This document shows positions 33,128-41,887 of a stretch of 64,000 nucleotides of DNA, piece after piece. A program made the translations under genes and the position numbers. Within the stretch, counting starts at the first letter, position 1; each line of letters begins with the position of its first letter. The notes under the pieces were generated by a model. The model made no database searches and had not been told where the DNA came from. It saw only the letters and a list, made by a program, of their open reading frames with translations. Origin of the DNA: Azophilus sp965200465 (GTDB lineage: Bacteria > Pseudomonadota > Gammaproteobacteria > Pseudomonadales > Azotimanducaceae); the NCBI GenBank assembly GCA_965200465.1, contig OZ241358.1:1364001-1428000 (forward strand), given 5' to 3'.

Positions 33128-35557
33128 ATGGGGTTGGCCGTGCAGGATCAGGCCCGCATCGTCATCGTCGGGGGCGGCATCATGGGCCTCGGGCTGCTCC
33201 ACCATCTGGCGCAGGAGGGCTGCACCGACGCGCTGCTGGTCGAGAAGGGCGAACTCACCTCCGGCTCCACTTGGCACGCCGCCGGTCAATGCCCCAACTT
33301 CGTGGGCGACTACAACCTCGCCAAGATTCACGAATACAGCGTCTCCCTGTACAGGCGGCTGGAGGAGCTGACCGGCCAGTTCGTCAGTTGGCATGGCTGC
33401 GGCAGTGTGCGTTTCGCCCTCAGCCAGAGGGACCTCGACTGGTTTGAACAGGTGCGCGGCATTGCCGCCAACGTGGGTTTCCATCTGGAGATCATCGGCG
33501 TCGAGCAAATCCGGCGGCTCAATCCCTTCATCAACCTGGATGGAGTGCTGGGCGGCGCTTGGACCCGCAATGACGGCCATGCGGACCCTTCCGGCCTGTG
33601 CAACGCCATGGCCCGGGGCGCCCGCAATCTAGGCGCCCGGATCATTGCGCACAACCGGGTGTTGGAGATCAACGCCCGGCCTTCCGGGGAGTGGCGGGTG
33701 GTCACCGAGCAAGGCGCCGTCACCGCCGAAACGGTGGTTAACGCCGCTGGCTGCTACGCCAGGCAGGTGGCGCGAATGGTCGGCGCTGACGCACCCATCT
33801 GCAACATTCAGCATCACTACTTGGTTTCCGGCACGGTGCCGCAGTTCGTCGAGCGGGGCGATTTGGAAATTCCGGTGATGCGCGACCCTCATGCCTCCGC
33901 CTATCTGCGACAGGAGCAGAAGTCCGGGCTGATTGGCATCTACGAGCAAGCTGGTCAGGTGGAGGCTTGGCCGCCGGATGGCCTGCCGGCCTGGGAGTCC
34001 GAGAGCGAGTTGTTCCAAGAGGAGCTGGAAAGATTGATGCCTTGGCTGGAGCGGGCGATGCAGCGGATGCCGGTGGTGGAGGCGGCCGGCATCAAACGCA
34101 TCGTCAATGGCGCGATCTCCCACAGTCCCGACGGGCTGCCGCTGCTCGGTCCCGTCGCCGGCCTGAAGAACTTCTGGTTCTGCTGCGGCTCCTCCTTCGG
34201 CATCGCCCAAGGCGCCGGCTGCGGCAAGTACTTGGCCCAGTGGATGCTGCATGGGGATGCGGAAATCAACATGACCGGGTTTGACCCGCGCCGGTTTGGA
34301 ACCTTCGCGGACCAAGGCTACATGGGCGCGAGAGGCCGCCAAGACTACGGCAGAACTTACTTCACGCCGCTGCCGGGAGAGGAGCTGCCGGCGGCCAGGG
34401 GGCGGCGCTTGAGTCCCTTGCATGGCAAGCTGCAGGCGCAAGGCTGCGTCTTCACCGAAGCGTTCGGCTGGGAGCGGCCGCAATGGTTCGCCGCCGCCGG
34501 CCGGGAGGAGGCGCACAGTTTCCGGCGCAGCAACGTTTTCCCAGTGGTGGCGGAGGAATGCTTGGCGGTGCGCAAGCGCCTCGGCGTCCTCGATCTCACC
34601 GGCTTCGCCAAATACGACGTCACGGGGGCCGATGCCGGCGTCTTTCTAAACCGGCTTTGCGCCAACCGGATGCCCAGCCGCGGCGGGATCGTTTTGGCGC
34701 ACCTATTGTCCCCTGGCGGGCGCGTCGGCGGCGAACTGACCGTCACCCACTTGGCCGACGACCGCTACTACGTCCTGTCGGCGGCCGGCGCGGAATTGCG
34801 GGACTTGGATCATCTGCGGCAGGGCCTTCAACCGGGAGAACGGGCACGGATCGCCAACGTCACCGACGAGCGCGGCGTTTTGGTGCTGGCCGGTCCCCGC
34901 TCGCGGGAGGTGCTCGGCCAGCTCACGGACGCCCCCTTGGACAACAGCGCCTTCCGTTGGCTGAGCGGCCGGGAGATCGAGGTGGCCGGCCGACGGGTGC
35001 GGGCGCTGCGGGTGAACTACGTTGGCGAACTCGGCTGGGAACTGCATCCGTTGATGGAGGATTTGCAGGCTTTGTACGACGCCCTTTGGGAGGCCGGCCA
35101 GTCCTTCGGCATCGCCAACTTCGGCCTCTACGCCGTCAACAGCCTGCGCATGGAGAAGGCATACCGCAGCTGGGGCGCGGAGTTGACCAATGAGGTGACC
35201 TTGGCCGATGCGGACATGGGCCGCTTCATCAAGTACGACAAGGGCGATTTCACTGGCCGGGAGGCGGCCTTGGGGCAGAAGGAGCGGGCCTTGCAGCTCA
35301 TCTACTTTGCAGTCGATGCGGAGGAGTCGGACGTGCGCGGCGGAGAACCCCTTTTCCATGACGACCGCTGCATCGGGGTGACGACCTCCGGCGCCTACGG
35401 CCATTACGTGTGCAAAAGCCTAGGCTTCGGCTACGTTCCGCCGCAGTTGGCAAAACCCGGCGCATCCTTGGAAGTGGGCCTGCTCGGAGAGCGGCGCAGG
35501 GTGCAGGTGCTGACTGAGGCGGCCCATGACCCGGCCAACCTCAGGCTGAGAGCTTAG
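33128..35557 (+). CDS. dimethylglycine/sarcosine dehydrogenase-like FAD enzyme (copy 1)
   Basis: 809 aa from ATG 33128. The N-terminal half is a DAO-type FAD domain: GGGIMGLG (15-22) and SGSTWHAAGQ, in which H50 is where related sarcosine and dimethylglycine dehydrogenases bind FAD covalently. The middle FAO_M-type and C-terminal aminomethyltransferase (GCV_T) domains follow, with VNYVGELGWELHP, SLRMEKAYRSWGAELTNE and the GYVPP tail. Such enzymes remove N-methyl groups and pass them to tetrahydrofolate. The stop overlaps the GTG of a second homologue, so the two form an operon. Confidence 0.88.
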   Translation: MGLAVQDQARIVIVGGGIMGLGLLHHLAQEGCTDALLVEKGELTSGSTWHAAGQCPNFVGDYNLAKIHEYSVSLYRRLEELTGQFVSWHGCGSVRFALSQRDLDWFEQVRGIAANVGFHLEIIGVEQIRRLNPFINLDGVLGGAWTRNDGHADPSGLCNAMARGARNLGARIIAHNRVLEINARPSGEWRVVTEQGAVTAETVVNAAGCYARQVARMVGADAPICNIQHHYLVSGTVPQFVERGDLEIPVMRDPHASAYLRQEQKSGLIGIYEQAGQVEAWPPDGLPAWESESELFQEELERLMPWLERAMQRMPVVEAAGIKRIVNGAISHSPDGLPLLGPVAGLKNFWFCCGSSFGIAQGAGCGKYLAQWMLHGDAEINMTGFDPRRFGTFADQGYMGARGRQDYGRTYFTPLPGEELPAARGRRLSPLHGKLQAQGCVFTEAFGWERPQWFAAAGREEAHSFRRSNVFPVVAEECLAVRKRLGVLDLTGFAKYDVTGADAGVFLNRLCANRMPSRGGIVLAHLLSPGGRVGGELTVTHLADDRYYVLSAAGAELRDLDHLRQGLQPGERARIANVTDERGVLVLAGPRSREVLGQLTDAPLDNSAFRWLSGREIEVAGRRVRALRVNYVGELGWELHPLMEDLQALYDALWEAGQSFGIANFGLYAVNSLRMEKAYRSWGAELTNEVTLADADMGRFIKYDKGDFTGREAALGQKERALQLIYFAVDAEESDVRGGEPLFHDDRCIGVTTSGAYGHYVCKSLGFGYVPPQLAKPGASLEVGLLGERRRVQVLTEAAHDPANLRLRA

Positions 35558-38085
35558 TGTCCCATGAACGCGCTGAAGCGCGAACTGGCGTGAACCTGCC
35601 CAACCGTGTTGGCGTGGTCGTCATCGGCGGCGGCGTCATCGGCTGCTCGGTCGCCTATCACTTGGCGCGGGCCGGCTGCACCGACGTGCTGCTGCTTGAG
35701 CGGCGGCAGCTGACCTCCGGCACCACCTGGCACGCCGCCGGCTTGATTGGGCAGTTGCGCACCTCCATCAACATGACGCAACTGGCCCGCTACACCAGCG
35801 AACTGTACGGCCGCTTGGAGGCGGAAACAGGCCAAGCCACCGGCTACCGGCGCTGCGGCTCCTACTCCATCGCCACCACCGCGGAGCGCTTGGAGGAGCT
35901 CAAGCGCAGCGCCTCCATGGCCAAGGTGTTCGGCTTGCGGGTGGATGTGGTGACGGCGGCGGAGGTCAAGGAGCGGGTGCCGCTGCTGCACACCGCCGAT
36001 GTGCTGGGGGGCATCCGCATTCCCTCGGATGGTTACGCCAACGCCGTGGACATCACCCAAGCCTTGGCCAAGGGGGCGCGGGCCGCCGGCGCCCGGATCG
36101 TCGAGAACGCGCCGGTCACCGCCATCCGCACGGCTGGCGGGAAGGCCATCGGCGTTCGCGTCGGAATCGCCGCAAACGAGGGCGACGACGGACATTGGGA
36201 CATAGACGCGGACTGCGTGGCGCTCTGCGCCGGCATGTGGAGCCGGGCGCTGACCGCCGACGTTGGCGTCAACCTGCCCCTGCACGCCTGCGAGCACTAC
36301 TACGCCCTGTTTGAGTCCGTGCAGGGCTTGGACGCCGACTTCCCGGTGGTGCGAGACTATGACGCCTGCACCTACTACAAGCACGACGCCGGCAAGCTGC
36401 TGGTGGGGGCCTTCGAGCCCAACGCCCGGCCTTGGGGCATGGAGGGCATTGCGGAGGACTTCTGCTTCGACGAGATTGCCGGCAGCTTCGAGCACTTCCA
36501 GCCCATCCTGGAAGGGGCGATGGCGCGAATGCCGGCCTTGCAGTCCGCCGGCCTGCAAAAGTTCTTCTGCGGGCCGGAGAGCTTCACCCCTGATGTGCGC
36601 TACCACATCGGCCAAGCCCCGGAGCTGGACAATTGCTTCGTTGCCGCCGGGCTGAACTCCATTGGCCTGCAATCCGCCGGCGGCGTGGGCAAGGTGCTGT
36701 CGGAGTGGATTCGGGATGGGCGCCCGCCGGCGGACCTCTGGGAAGTGGATGTGCGCCGCAACCAACCCTTTCAGCGCAACCGCCGCTACCTGCAGGCGCG
36801 GGTTTCGGAAAGCCTAGGGCTGCTGTACGCCACCCATTACCCCTTCCGGCAGTTCGAGACGGGCCGGGGCGTTCGCCGTTCGCCGCTCTACGACCGGCTG
36901 TGCGCCGCCGGCGCCTGCCACGGGGAGGCGGCCGGCTGGGAGCGTCCCAACTGGTATGCGCCCAAGGGCGTCAAAGCCGAGTACGCCTACAGCTACGGAC
37001 GGCAGAACTGGTTTGCACAGGCAGCGGCGGAGCATCGGGCGGTGCGCGAAGGCGTCGGCCTCTTCGATCAGTCCTCCTTCGCCAAGTTTCGCCTTGAGGG
37101 GCCGGACGCAGTGCAGACGCTGAATCGGGTGTGCGCCAACGAGGTGGATGTGCCGCCGGGGCGCATCGTTTACACGCAGTGGCTGAACGAACGCGGCGGC
37201 ATTGAGGCGGACCTGACCGTCACCCGGCTGGCGGAGGACTGCTTCCTCATCGTCACCGCCGCCGCCACCGAGGTGCGGGACTTCCACTGGCTCAAGAAAA
37301 GGATGCCGGAAGAGGCCCGCTGTGTGCTCACCAACGTCACCTCGGGCCTTGGCGTCATCTCCGTAATGGGGCCGCAGGCGAGGGAACTGCTGCAAGGGCT
37401 GACGCCGGACGATCTGTCCGAGGAGTCCTTTCCCTTCGCCGCCAGCCGCGAGCTCGAGTTGGGCTGCGCCCTGGTGCGGGCGTCGCGCATCACCTATGTG
37501 GGCGAACTAGGCTGGGAGCTGTACATCCCCACCGAGTTCACACTGGGTGTTTACGAGGCCATCGTGGAAGCCGGCGCCGCCAGCAGCCTAGCCCATGCCG
37601 GCTACCACGCCTTGGACTCCCTGCGCATGGAGAAGGCGTACCGGCATTGGGGCCATGACATCACCGACGAGGACACGCCCTTGCAGGCCGGCTTGGCCTT
37701 CGCCGTGAAGTTCGACAAGCTGGGCGGCTTCATCGGCCGGGAGGCGCTGCTGCGGCAGCGCGAACAGGGCATCGATCGACGCTTGCTGCAGTTCAAGCTG
37801 CGCGACCCGCAACCCCTCCTTTACGGCAACGAACCCATCTGGCTGGACGGCGCCCTGGTCGGCTATGTGCGCTCCGGCGCCTACGGCCACAGCTTGGGCG
37901 CCGCCTTGGGCCTCGGCTACGTGGATGCCCAGCCGGAGCGAAGCTGGCCGGAACTGGCGGCGGCGGAGTTCGCCATAGAGGTCGCCGGCGCCCGCTGCGC
38001 CGCCGATGCCTCCCTGAAGCCGATGCACGACCCGGAAGGCCGAAGCATCCGCCCCACCTCGAATCCGCCGCCGCCGCCAGCCTAG
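35557..38085 (+). CDS. dimethylglycine/sarcosine dehydrogenase-like FAD enzyme (copy 2)
   Basis: 842 aa. GTG at 35557 shares a base with the previous TAG. It has the same three-part layout as the neighbour: IGGGVIGC (23-30), SGTTWHAAGL with H59 as probable covalent FAD site, FAO_M middle, GCV_T folate domain with ITYVGELGWELYIP and SLRMEKAYRHWGHDITDED. The two proteins are clearly paralogous but diverged throughout, so this is an old tandem duplication. They may act in series on di- and mono-methylated glycine, or form a hetero-oligomer. The C terminus ends in a proline run. Confidence 0.9.
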   Translation: MSHERAEARTGVNLPNRVGVVVIGGGVIGCSVAYHLARAGCTDVLLLERRQLTSGTTWHAAGLIGQLRTSINMTQLARYTSELYGRLEAETGQATGYRRCGSYSIATTAERLEELKRSASMAKVFGLRVDVVTAAEVKERVPLLHTADVLGGIRIPSDGYANAVDITQALAKGARAAGARIVENAPVTAIRTAGGKAIGVRVGIAANEGDDGHWDIDADCVALCAGMWSRALTADVGVNLPLHACEHYYALFESVQGLDADFPVVRDYDACTYYKHDAGKLLVGAFEPNARPWGMEGIAEDFCFDEIAGSFEHFQPILEGAMARMPALQSAGLQKFFCGPESFTPDVRYHIGQAPELDNCFVAAGLNSIGLQSAGGVGKVLSEWIRDGRPPADLWEVDVRRNQPFQRNRRYLQARVSESLGLLYATHYPFRQFETGRGVRRSPLYDRLCAAGACHGEAAGWERPNWYAPKGVKAEYAYSYGRQNWFAQAAAEHRAVREGVGLFDQSSFAKFRLEGPDAVQTLNRVCANEVDVPPGRIVYTQWLNERGGIEADLTVTRLAEDCFLIVTAAATEVRDFHWLKKRMPEEARCVLTNVTSGLGVISVMGPQARELLQGLTPDDLSEESFPFAASRELELGCALVRASRITYVGELGWELYIPTEFTLGVYEAIVEAGAASSLAHAGYHALDSLRMEKAYRHWGHDITDEDTPLQAGLAFAVKFDKLGGFIGREALLRQREQGIDRRLLQFKLRDPQPLLYGNEPIWLDGALVGYVRSGAYGHSLGAALGLGYVDAQPERSWPELAAAEFAIEVAGARCAADASLKPMHDPEGRSIRPTSNPPPPPA

Positions 38086-38098
38086 GGCTGCCGCTAGC

Positions 38099-41000
38099 CT
38101 ACAGCAACGCAGCCTTCCCCGCCCTAGGCTTCGGCGGTTGGCGCATGGCTGCCGGCACGGGGGGCAGGTCGTCGGCCGCCAGGCAGTCGCCGGCGGTCAC
38201 GGCGTCGAGCAGCCGCGCCTGCTCCGGCTGCAGCGACACCGTGGCCTCCAGCACCCAGAGCAGGTCGAGCAGCTCGTTGGTGTGGGCCGCCGTCCAGCGT
38301 TGCGGGCGGATGTCGTCCAGCGGCGAGGACTTGCGGCCGGCGCCGTGGCGCATGCGGCTGCGCAGCCAAGAGCGCACCACCTGCAGGCCCGACACTTGGA
38401 ACCCGAAGACCTCCGCGGCCACGGGCGCGAACGCGCCCTCGCCCACATGCAGCGTGCGGGTTGCGGGGTCGTGGTCGAAGGCGTCGGGATAGCCGGCGAC
38501 ATCGCCGGGAACCGCGTTGACGCACTTCGCCGCGCCGGGCGGAACCCGATTGGGCCAATCGTCCTGCCGGAAGCGGGCGGCGTAGGTGTGCAGGAACAGG
38601 AGGCGGGCGCCGATGGCCCTGAGCTGGGCGAAGAGCCGGGCGTCCTTGGTGAGCGGCAGGCGCAGTTGCCGGCCTTCGAGTTCCACCTTGTGGCGTGCGG
38701 CGAAGGCCGGGTGGGCCAAGGCGCCGTAGGCGTAGGCCACGAAGTCCTCGGCTGAGACCGGGCGGTCGTAGGTTGCGGTCAGGGCCTCCAAGAGTCCGGG
38801 CAGGATGTTCGCCGCCGAGGCGTCCGCCGTGCGGTACAGCGGAATCGCATCCTTTGCGCCGCGGCCGGAGAAGTGGTCGAGGTCCGGAATCTCAGCAGAG
38901 GCGACCAAGGCCGGGCCATCGCCCAAGGGCTTGGTCAGCAGGCTCGTCAGGTATAGCTGCCGTTCGCCGTGGGCGCGCCACAGGTCCGGGCGCGGGCGCG
39001 ACATCAGGCGGGCGTCCGCGATGACGTGCTGCCGGTCGAGGGAACGCCAGGCGTAGCGCCGCGCCTCGGGCATGGGGGCGTCGGCCGGCAGGTGGGCGAT
39101 GGGCGTTCGGTCGCCGCTTGCGGCGAGGGCCGGGCCGTAGCTGCCGGCCGTGGTTCGATCCGCCGTTTCCCGGAACGCTTCCGAGCGGCGGGCGCCGCGA
39201 TGCCGCAGCAGCCGCCGCCAGCGGCGCTCCAAGGTGTCCACGTCCGGCGCGATGGGCCAGGTGCGCTTCAGCTGGACGCCGGAGTGCTGCCAGGGCATCA
39301 AGTCCGTCAACAGCGGCCAGCGGTGGTAGTCGCCCCGCGCGGCGGGGCGGAACGGCGCCTGCCAGCCGTCCGGGCAGTCCCGCCAGCGCACCGCGGCGAA
39401 GCCGTCGATGGCGTCGAGCGCGTCCAGCTTCCCTTGGCGGGCGCCCTCGACGCGGGCGTAGCGCACCTTGGCCGGCGCGTCCGCCGTCGCGCCGTCCCCC
39501 CGGACGGCCACCGCGATGGCCACCGGCGTGCGGATGGCGAAGACGTTGTCGTCGTCACGGCCGGACACATGGCCTTCGCCGCCGAGGTCGATGATCCAGA
39601 TCTCGTCGCACACCCGCCGCATGTGGCGGCGCATGCCGAGGAAGGCGTCTCCGTCCAGATAGCTCGAGGCGCTGATGAAGCTGACCACGCCGGCCCCGTC
39701 GGCGCCCTCCTGCTCGAACACCTTCCACAGCGCCCAGCGCCAGAAATAGACGTAGAGGTTGTAGAGGTTCTTGAGCTGCCCGCCGCGCCCGGCCGCCGTC
39801 ACGGGTTCCACGAAGTCCCCCAGGATGGCGTCCGCGTCCCCGCCTTCGTCGCCCCAGCGCACCCAGGCGCCGGTGCGGTCGCCGTTGTCCGCCCGGGCGG
39901 CCTCGTGCCGGTCGTAGGGGGGGTTGCCGAGGCAGACGATCACCCGCGCGTCACTTTTGACCGCCAGCGCCCTTTCATGTTGTTCGGAAATGGGCTGCAT
40001 GAAGAGCGGTATCCGCAGTTGCCGGGGCTGGGCGTTGGGGCTGGCCAGCGTGTCTGTGAGGTGGATTTGCGCGGCGCTGTCCGGCGGCGCGCCTTGGTCG
40101 CGCAGGGCGCGGCTCACGCGCAGTTCGCTCACCGCGTAGGCGCCGACCAGCCGCTCGAACCCGTGCAGGTTGCCGGCCAGCGCCGCCGCTTGTCCGGGCA
40201 ACGCGCCGGCGCCCCGCTCCGCCTCAACGCGCCGCAGCGCCTGCTCGATGACGCCCAGCAGGTAGGTGCCGGTGCCCACCGCCGGGTCCAGCGCCACCAC
40301 CTCGGGGTCGGCGAAGCCGAGGGGCTTGCCAAGGCGCTCCGTGAGCAGTTCGTCGATCAGGCGCACCTGGGCGCGCACCACCTGCACGGGCGTGTAATAG
40401 ACCCCGGCGTTCCGGCGCAGTTGCGGGTCGTAGGCGGCGAGGAAGTCCTCGTAGAAGTAGAGCCAGGGATCGCCGGCCGCGGCGAGCGGGCCGGGCGGCA
40501 CCACGGCGATGACGCGCAGCAGCAGGTCCAGCGACGCGGCCATCTCGCGGCGCACCCGGTGGTCGGTGAGCACCTGCAGGGCGCGGGACAGCAGGCTGTG
40601 CTGGGCGGCGAGGGCGGCTTGGGCGCCCTCCAAGGTGAGCGGCTCGGCGCCCTCGCTGCGGCCGAGCAGCAGGGCGAAGGTGACGGTTTGCGCGTAGGCG
40701 TCGGCGAACTCCCGGTCCGTCGCCTCCGGGAACAGCAGTTCCCGCCAGTCGGCGGCCAAGGCGGACATGGGGGATTCGGGGGTGGCCAGCGCGTCGGCCA
40801 CGTCCTCGCGCAGCATCCGGCACAGCGGCGCCATCAGTTCGGCGAACGCTTTGAGATCGACCCGGCCCCCGCGGTCCAGCGGCAGGATCGGCGTCCAGGA
40901 AAGGAAGCCGCGCAGCAGGCCCTCGACGGCGCGGGCGTCCACCTCGCCCACCGCGTCCGCGCCGTCCTTCACGGCGTCGCCGGAGAGCTTGACCACCTTG

Positions 41001-41380
41001 CCGATGCGTTGGCCGCCGCGGTACAGCGCCCAATGGCTGCCGTCGCTGTAGAGCAGGTTGGGGATCGCTGCGAAGCGGTTGAACTGCGCCCGGTCGCGGC
41101 CCCGGAAGCGGCCCGCGTCCGCCCCGGCGCCGGGCGCCTTCAGTTCCGCGTAGCCCAGCAGGGCGCCTTGGTCGTGGACGGCGAAGTCCGGGCGGCCCAG
41201 GCGGTCCGGCAGCGTCGCCTCCCCGGCGCAGGCCAGTTCCCGGCCCAGGGCGGCGCCGGCCGCGGCGACGAAGTTCTCGAACGGGCCGCGCAGCTGCTCC
41301 TCCGGCCCTCCGCCCGGCCGCAGCCCGGTCTTGGCCGTCGCCGCGGCCGCGAAGGCTCGCAGGGCTTGCTCGAAACTCAT
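38099..41380 (-). CDS. type IIG-like fused restriction endonuclease/DNA methyltransferase
   Basis: 1093 aa from ATG 41380; the frame is open 56 codons further upstream. The N-terminal nuclease domain has GRPDFAV (D65) and GYAELKAPG (E79, K81), a PD-(D/E)XK site. A helical connector leads to the methylase: YYTPVQVV, motif I DPAVGTGTYLLG (365-376) and motif IV GNPPYDRHE (NPPY 486-489), typical of N6-adenine gamma-class enzymes. The remaining ~600 residues probably include target recognition. There is no helicase domain, unlike type ISP enzymes. One polypeptide can thus cut and protect. It converges on the flavoprotein operon. Confidence 0.87.
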   Translation of the reverse strand: MSFEQALRAFAAAATAKTGLRPGGGPEEQLRGPFENFVAAAGAALGRELACAGEATLPDRLGRPDFAVHDQGALLGYAELKAPGAGADAGRFRGRDRAQFNRFAAIPNLLYSDGSHWALYRGGQRIGKVVKLSGDAVKDGADAVGEVDARAVEGLLRGFLSWTPILPLDRGGRVDLKAFAELMAPLCRMLREDVADALATPESPMSALAADWRELLFPEATDREFADAYAQTVTFALLLGRSEGAEPLTLEGAQAALAAQHSLLSRALQVLTDHRVRREMAASLDLLLRVIAVVPPGPLAAAGDPWLYFYEDFLAAYDPQLRRNAGVYYTPVQVVRAQVRLIDELLTERLGKPLGFADPEVVALDPAVGTGTYLLGVIEQALRRVEAERGAGALPGQAAALAGNLHGFERLVGAYAVSELRVSRALRDQGAPPDSAAQIHLTDTLASPNAQPRQLRIPLFMQPISEQHERALAVKSDARVIVCLGNPPYDRHEAARADNGDRTGAWVRWGDEGGDADAILGDFVEPVTAAGRGGQLKNLYNLYVYFWRWALWKVFEQEGADGAGVVSFISASSYLDGDAFLGMRRHMRRVCDEIWIIDLGGEGHVSGRDDDNVFAIRTPVAIAVAVRGDGATADAPAKVRYARVEGARQGKLDALDAIDGFAAVRWRDCPDGWQAPFRPAARGDYHRWPLLTDLMPWQHSGVQLKRTWPIAPDVDTLERRWRRLLRHRGARRSEAFRETADRTTAGSYGPALAASGDRTPIAHLPADAPMPEARRYAWRSLDRQHVIADARLMSRPRPDLWRAHGERQLYLTSLLTKPLGDGPALVASAEIPDLDHFSGRGAKDAIPLYRTADASAANILPGLLEALTATYDRPVSAEDFVAYAYGALAHPAFAARHKVELEGRQLRLPLTKDARLFAQLRAIGARLLFLHTYAARFRQDDWPNRVPPGAAKCVNAVPGDVAGYPDAFDHDPATRTLHVGEGAFAPVAAEVFGFQVSGLQVVRSWLRSRMRHGAGRKSSPLDDIRPQRWTAAHTNELLDLLWVLEATVSLQPEQARLLDAVTAGDCLAADDLPPVPAAMRQPPKPRAGKAALL

Positions 41381-41448
41381 CTTCGCGCCATCCGCTCCAC
41401 TTCGGCATCGGCTGCGGCCAAGGCCGCCGTGTTCATGTTGATCGGCGC

Positions 41449-41876
41449 TCACGCGGCGTGGCTTCGCACTTCCCGTTCCAGGCGGTCGCCCAAAGACTGG
41501 CGGGTCTCCTCCAGGTCGTAGTCCGCCTGCAGTCCCAGCCAGAAGCATTCCGACGCGCCGAAGCAGCGGGTGGGGCGCAGCGCGGTGTCCGCCGTCACCG
41601 TGCGCCGTTCGAGCACAATCTCGTTGATCCTGCGGGGCGGCACATTGATGTCATACGCCATGCGGTTCCGGCTGAGCTTGAGAGGAACCACCCCAATCCC
41701 CGCTTAAGGAATCGTTGCAGCGGGTTGCAAGGGGCGCCGTGCAAGGTTTTTCCCGGCAATTGCATGGTTGCGGCGCTTGCGACGGCCCGGGCGATCCTTA
41801 TTCGGGGATTGAGGAGAGGAACCAAGAACTCCTCTCGAAGGATCTCGCCGGGATGTATGTTTGGAAGCTTGGCCAT
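41449..41876 (-). pseudogene. higA: higA-type antitoxin gene interrupted by a MITE
   Basis: The 5' part (41876 downward) encodes MAKLPNIHPGEILREEFLVPL, the start of HigA antitoxins. The 3' part (41688-41449) encodes VPLKLSRNRMAYDINVPPRR, INEIV and TADTALR, the rest of its XRE helix-turn-helix. Between them lies a 123-bp element, and an 11-bp target duplication repeats the VPL codons. Deleting the element plus one duplication (134 bp) rejoins the frame to a full-length antitoxin of about 97 aa. As it stands the frame is broken. No HigB toxin gene is adjacent. Confidence 0.85.
41691..41813. mobile_element. MITE-like element inserted in higA, 123 bp
   Basis: The ends are imperfect terminal inverted repeats: CCCCAATCCCCGCTTAAGG on the left and, read inward on the other strand, CTCAATCCCCGAATAAGG. 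It is flanked by direct repeats GAGAGGAACCA at 41680-41690 and 41814-41824, an 11-bp target duplication. It has no coding capacity. A second, longer relative lies at 60919-61119. The mobilising transposase is not in the window. Confidence 0.85.
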
Positions 41877-41887
41877 CGGGGCGCCCT

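Noticed and set aside
38099..41380. Type ISP (LlaGI-like) enzyme
   Set aside because: No Walker motifs or helicase domain are visible between the nuclease and methylase parts.
38969..41521. Long open frame (about 850 codons) on the + strand antisense to the type IIG-like gene
   Set aside because: Its translation is rich in Ala, Gly, Arg and Val with no family motif. It is the GC-driven mirror of the real gene, which has clear nuclease and methylase motifs.
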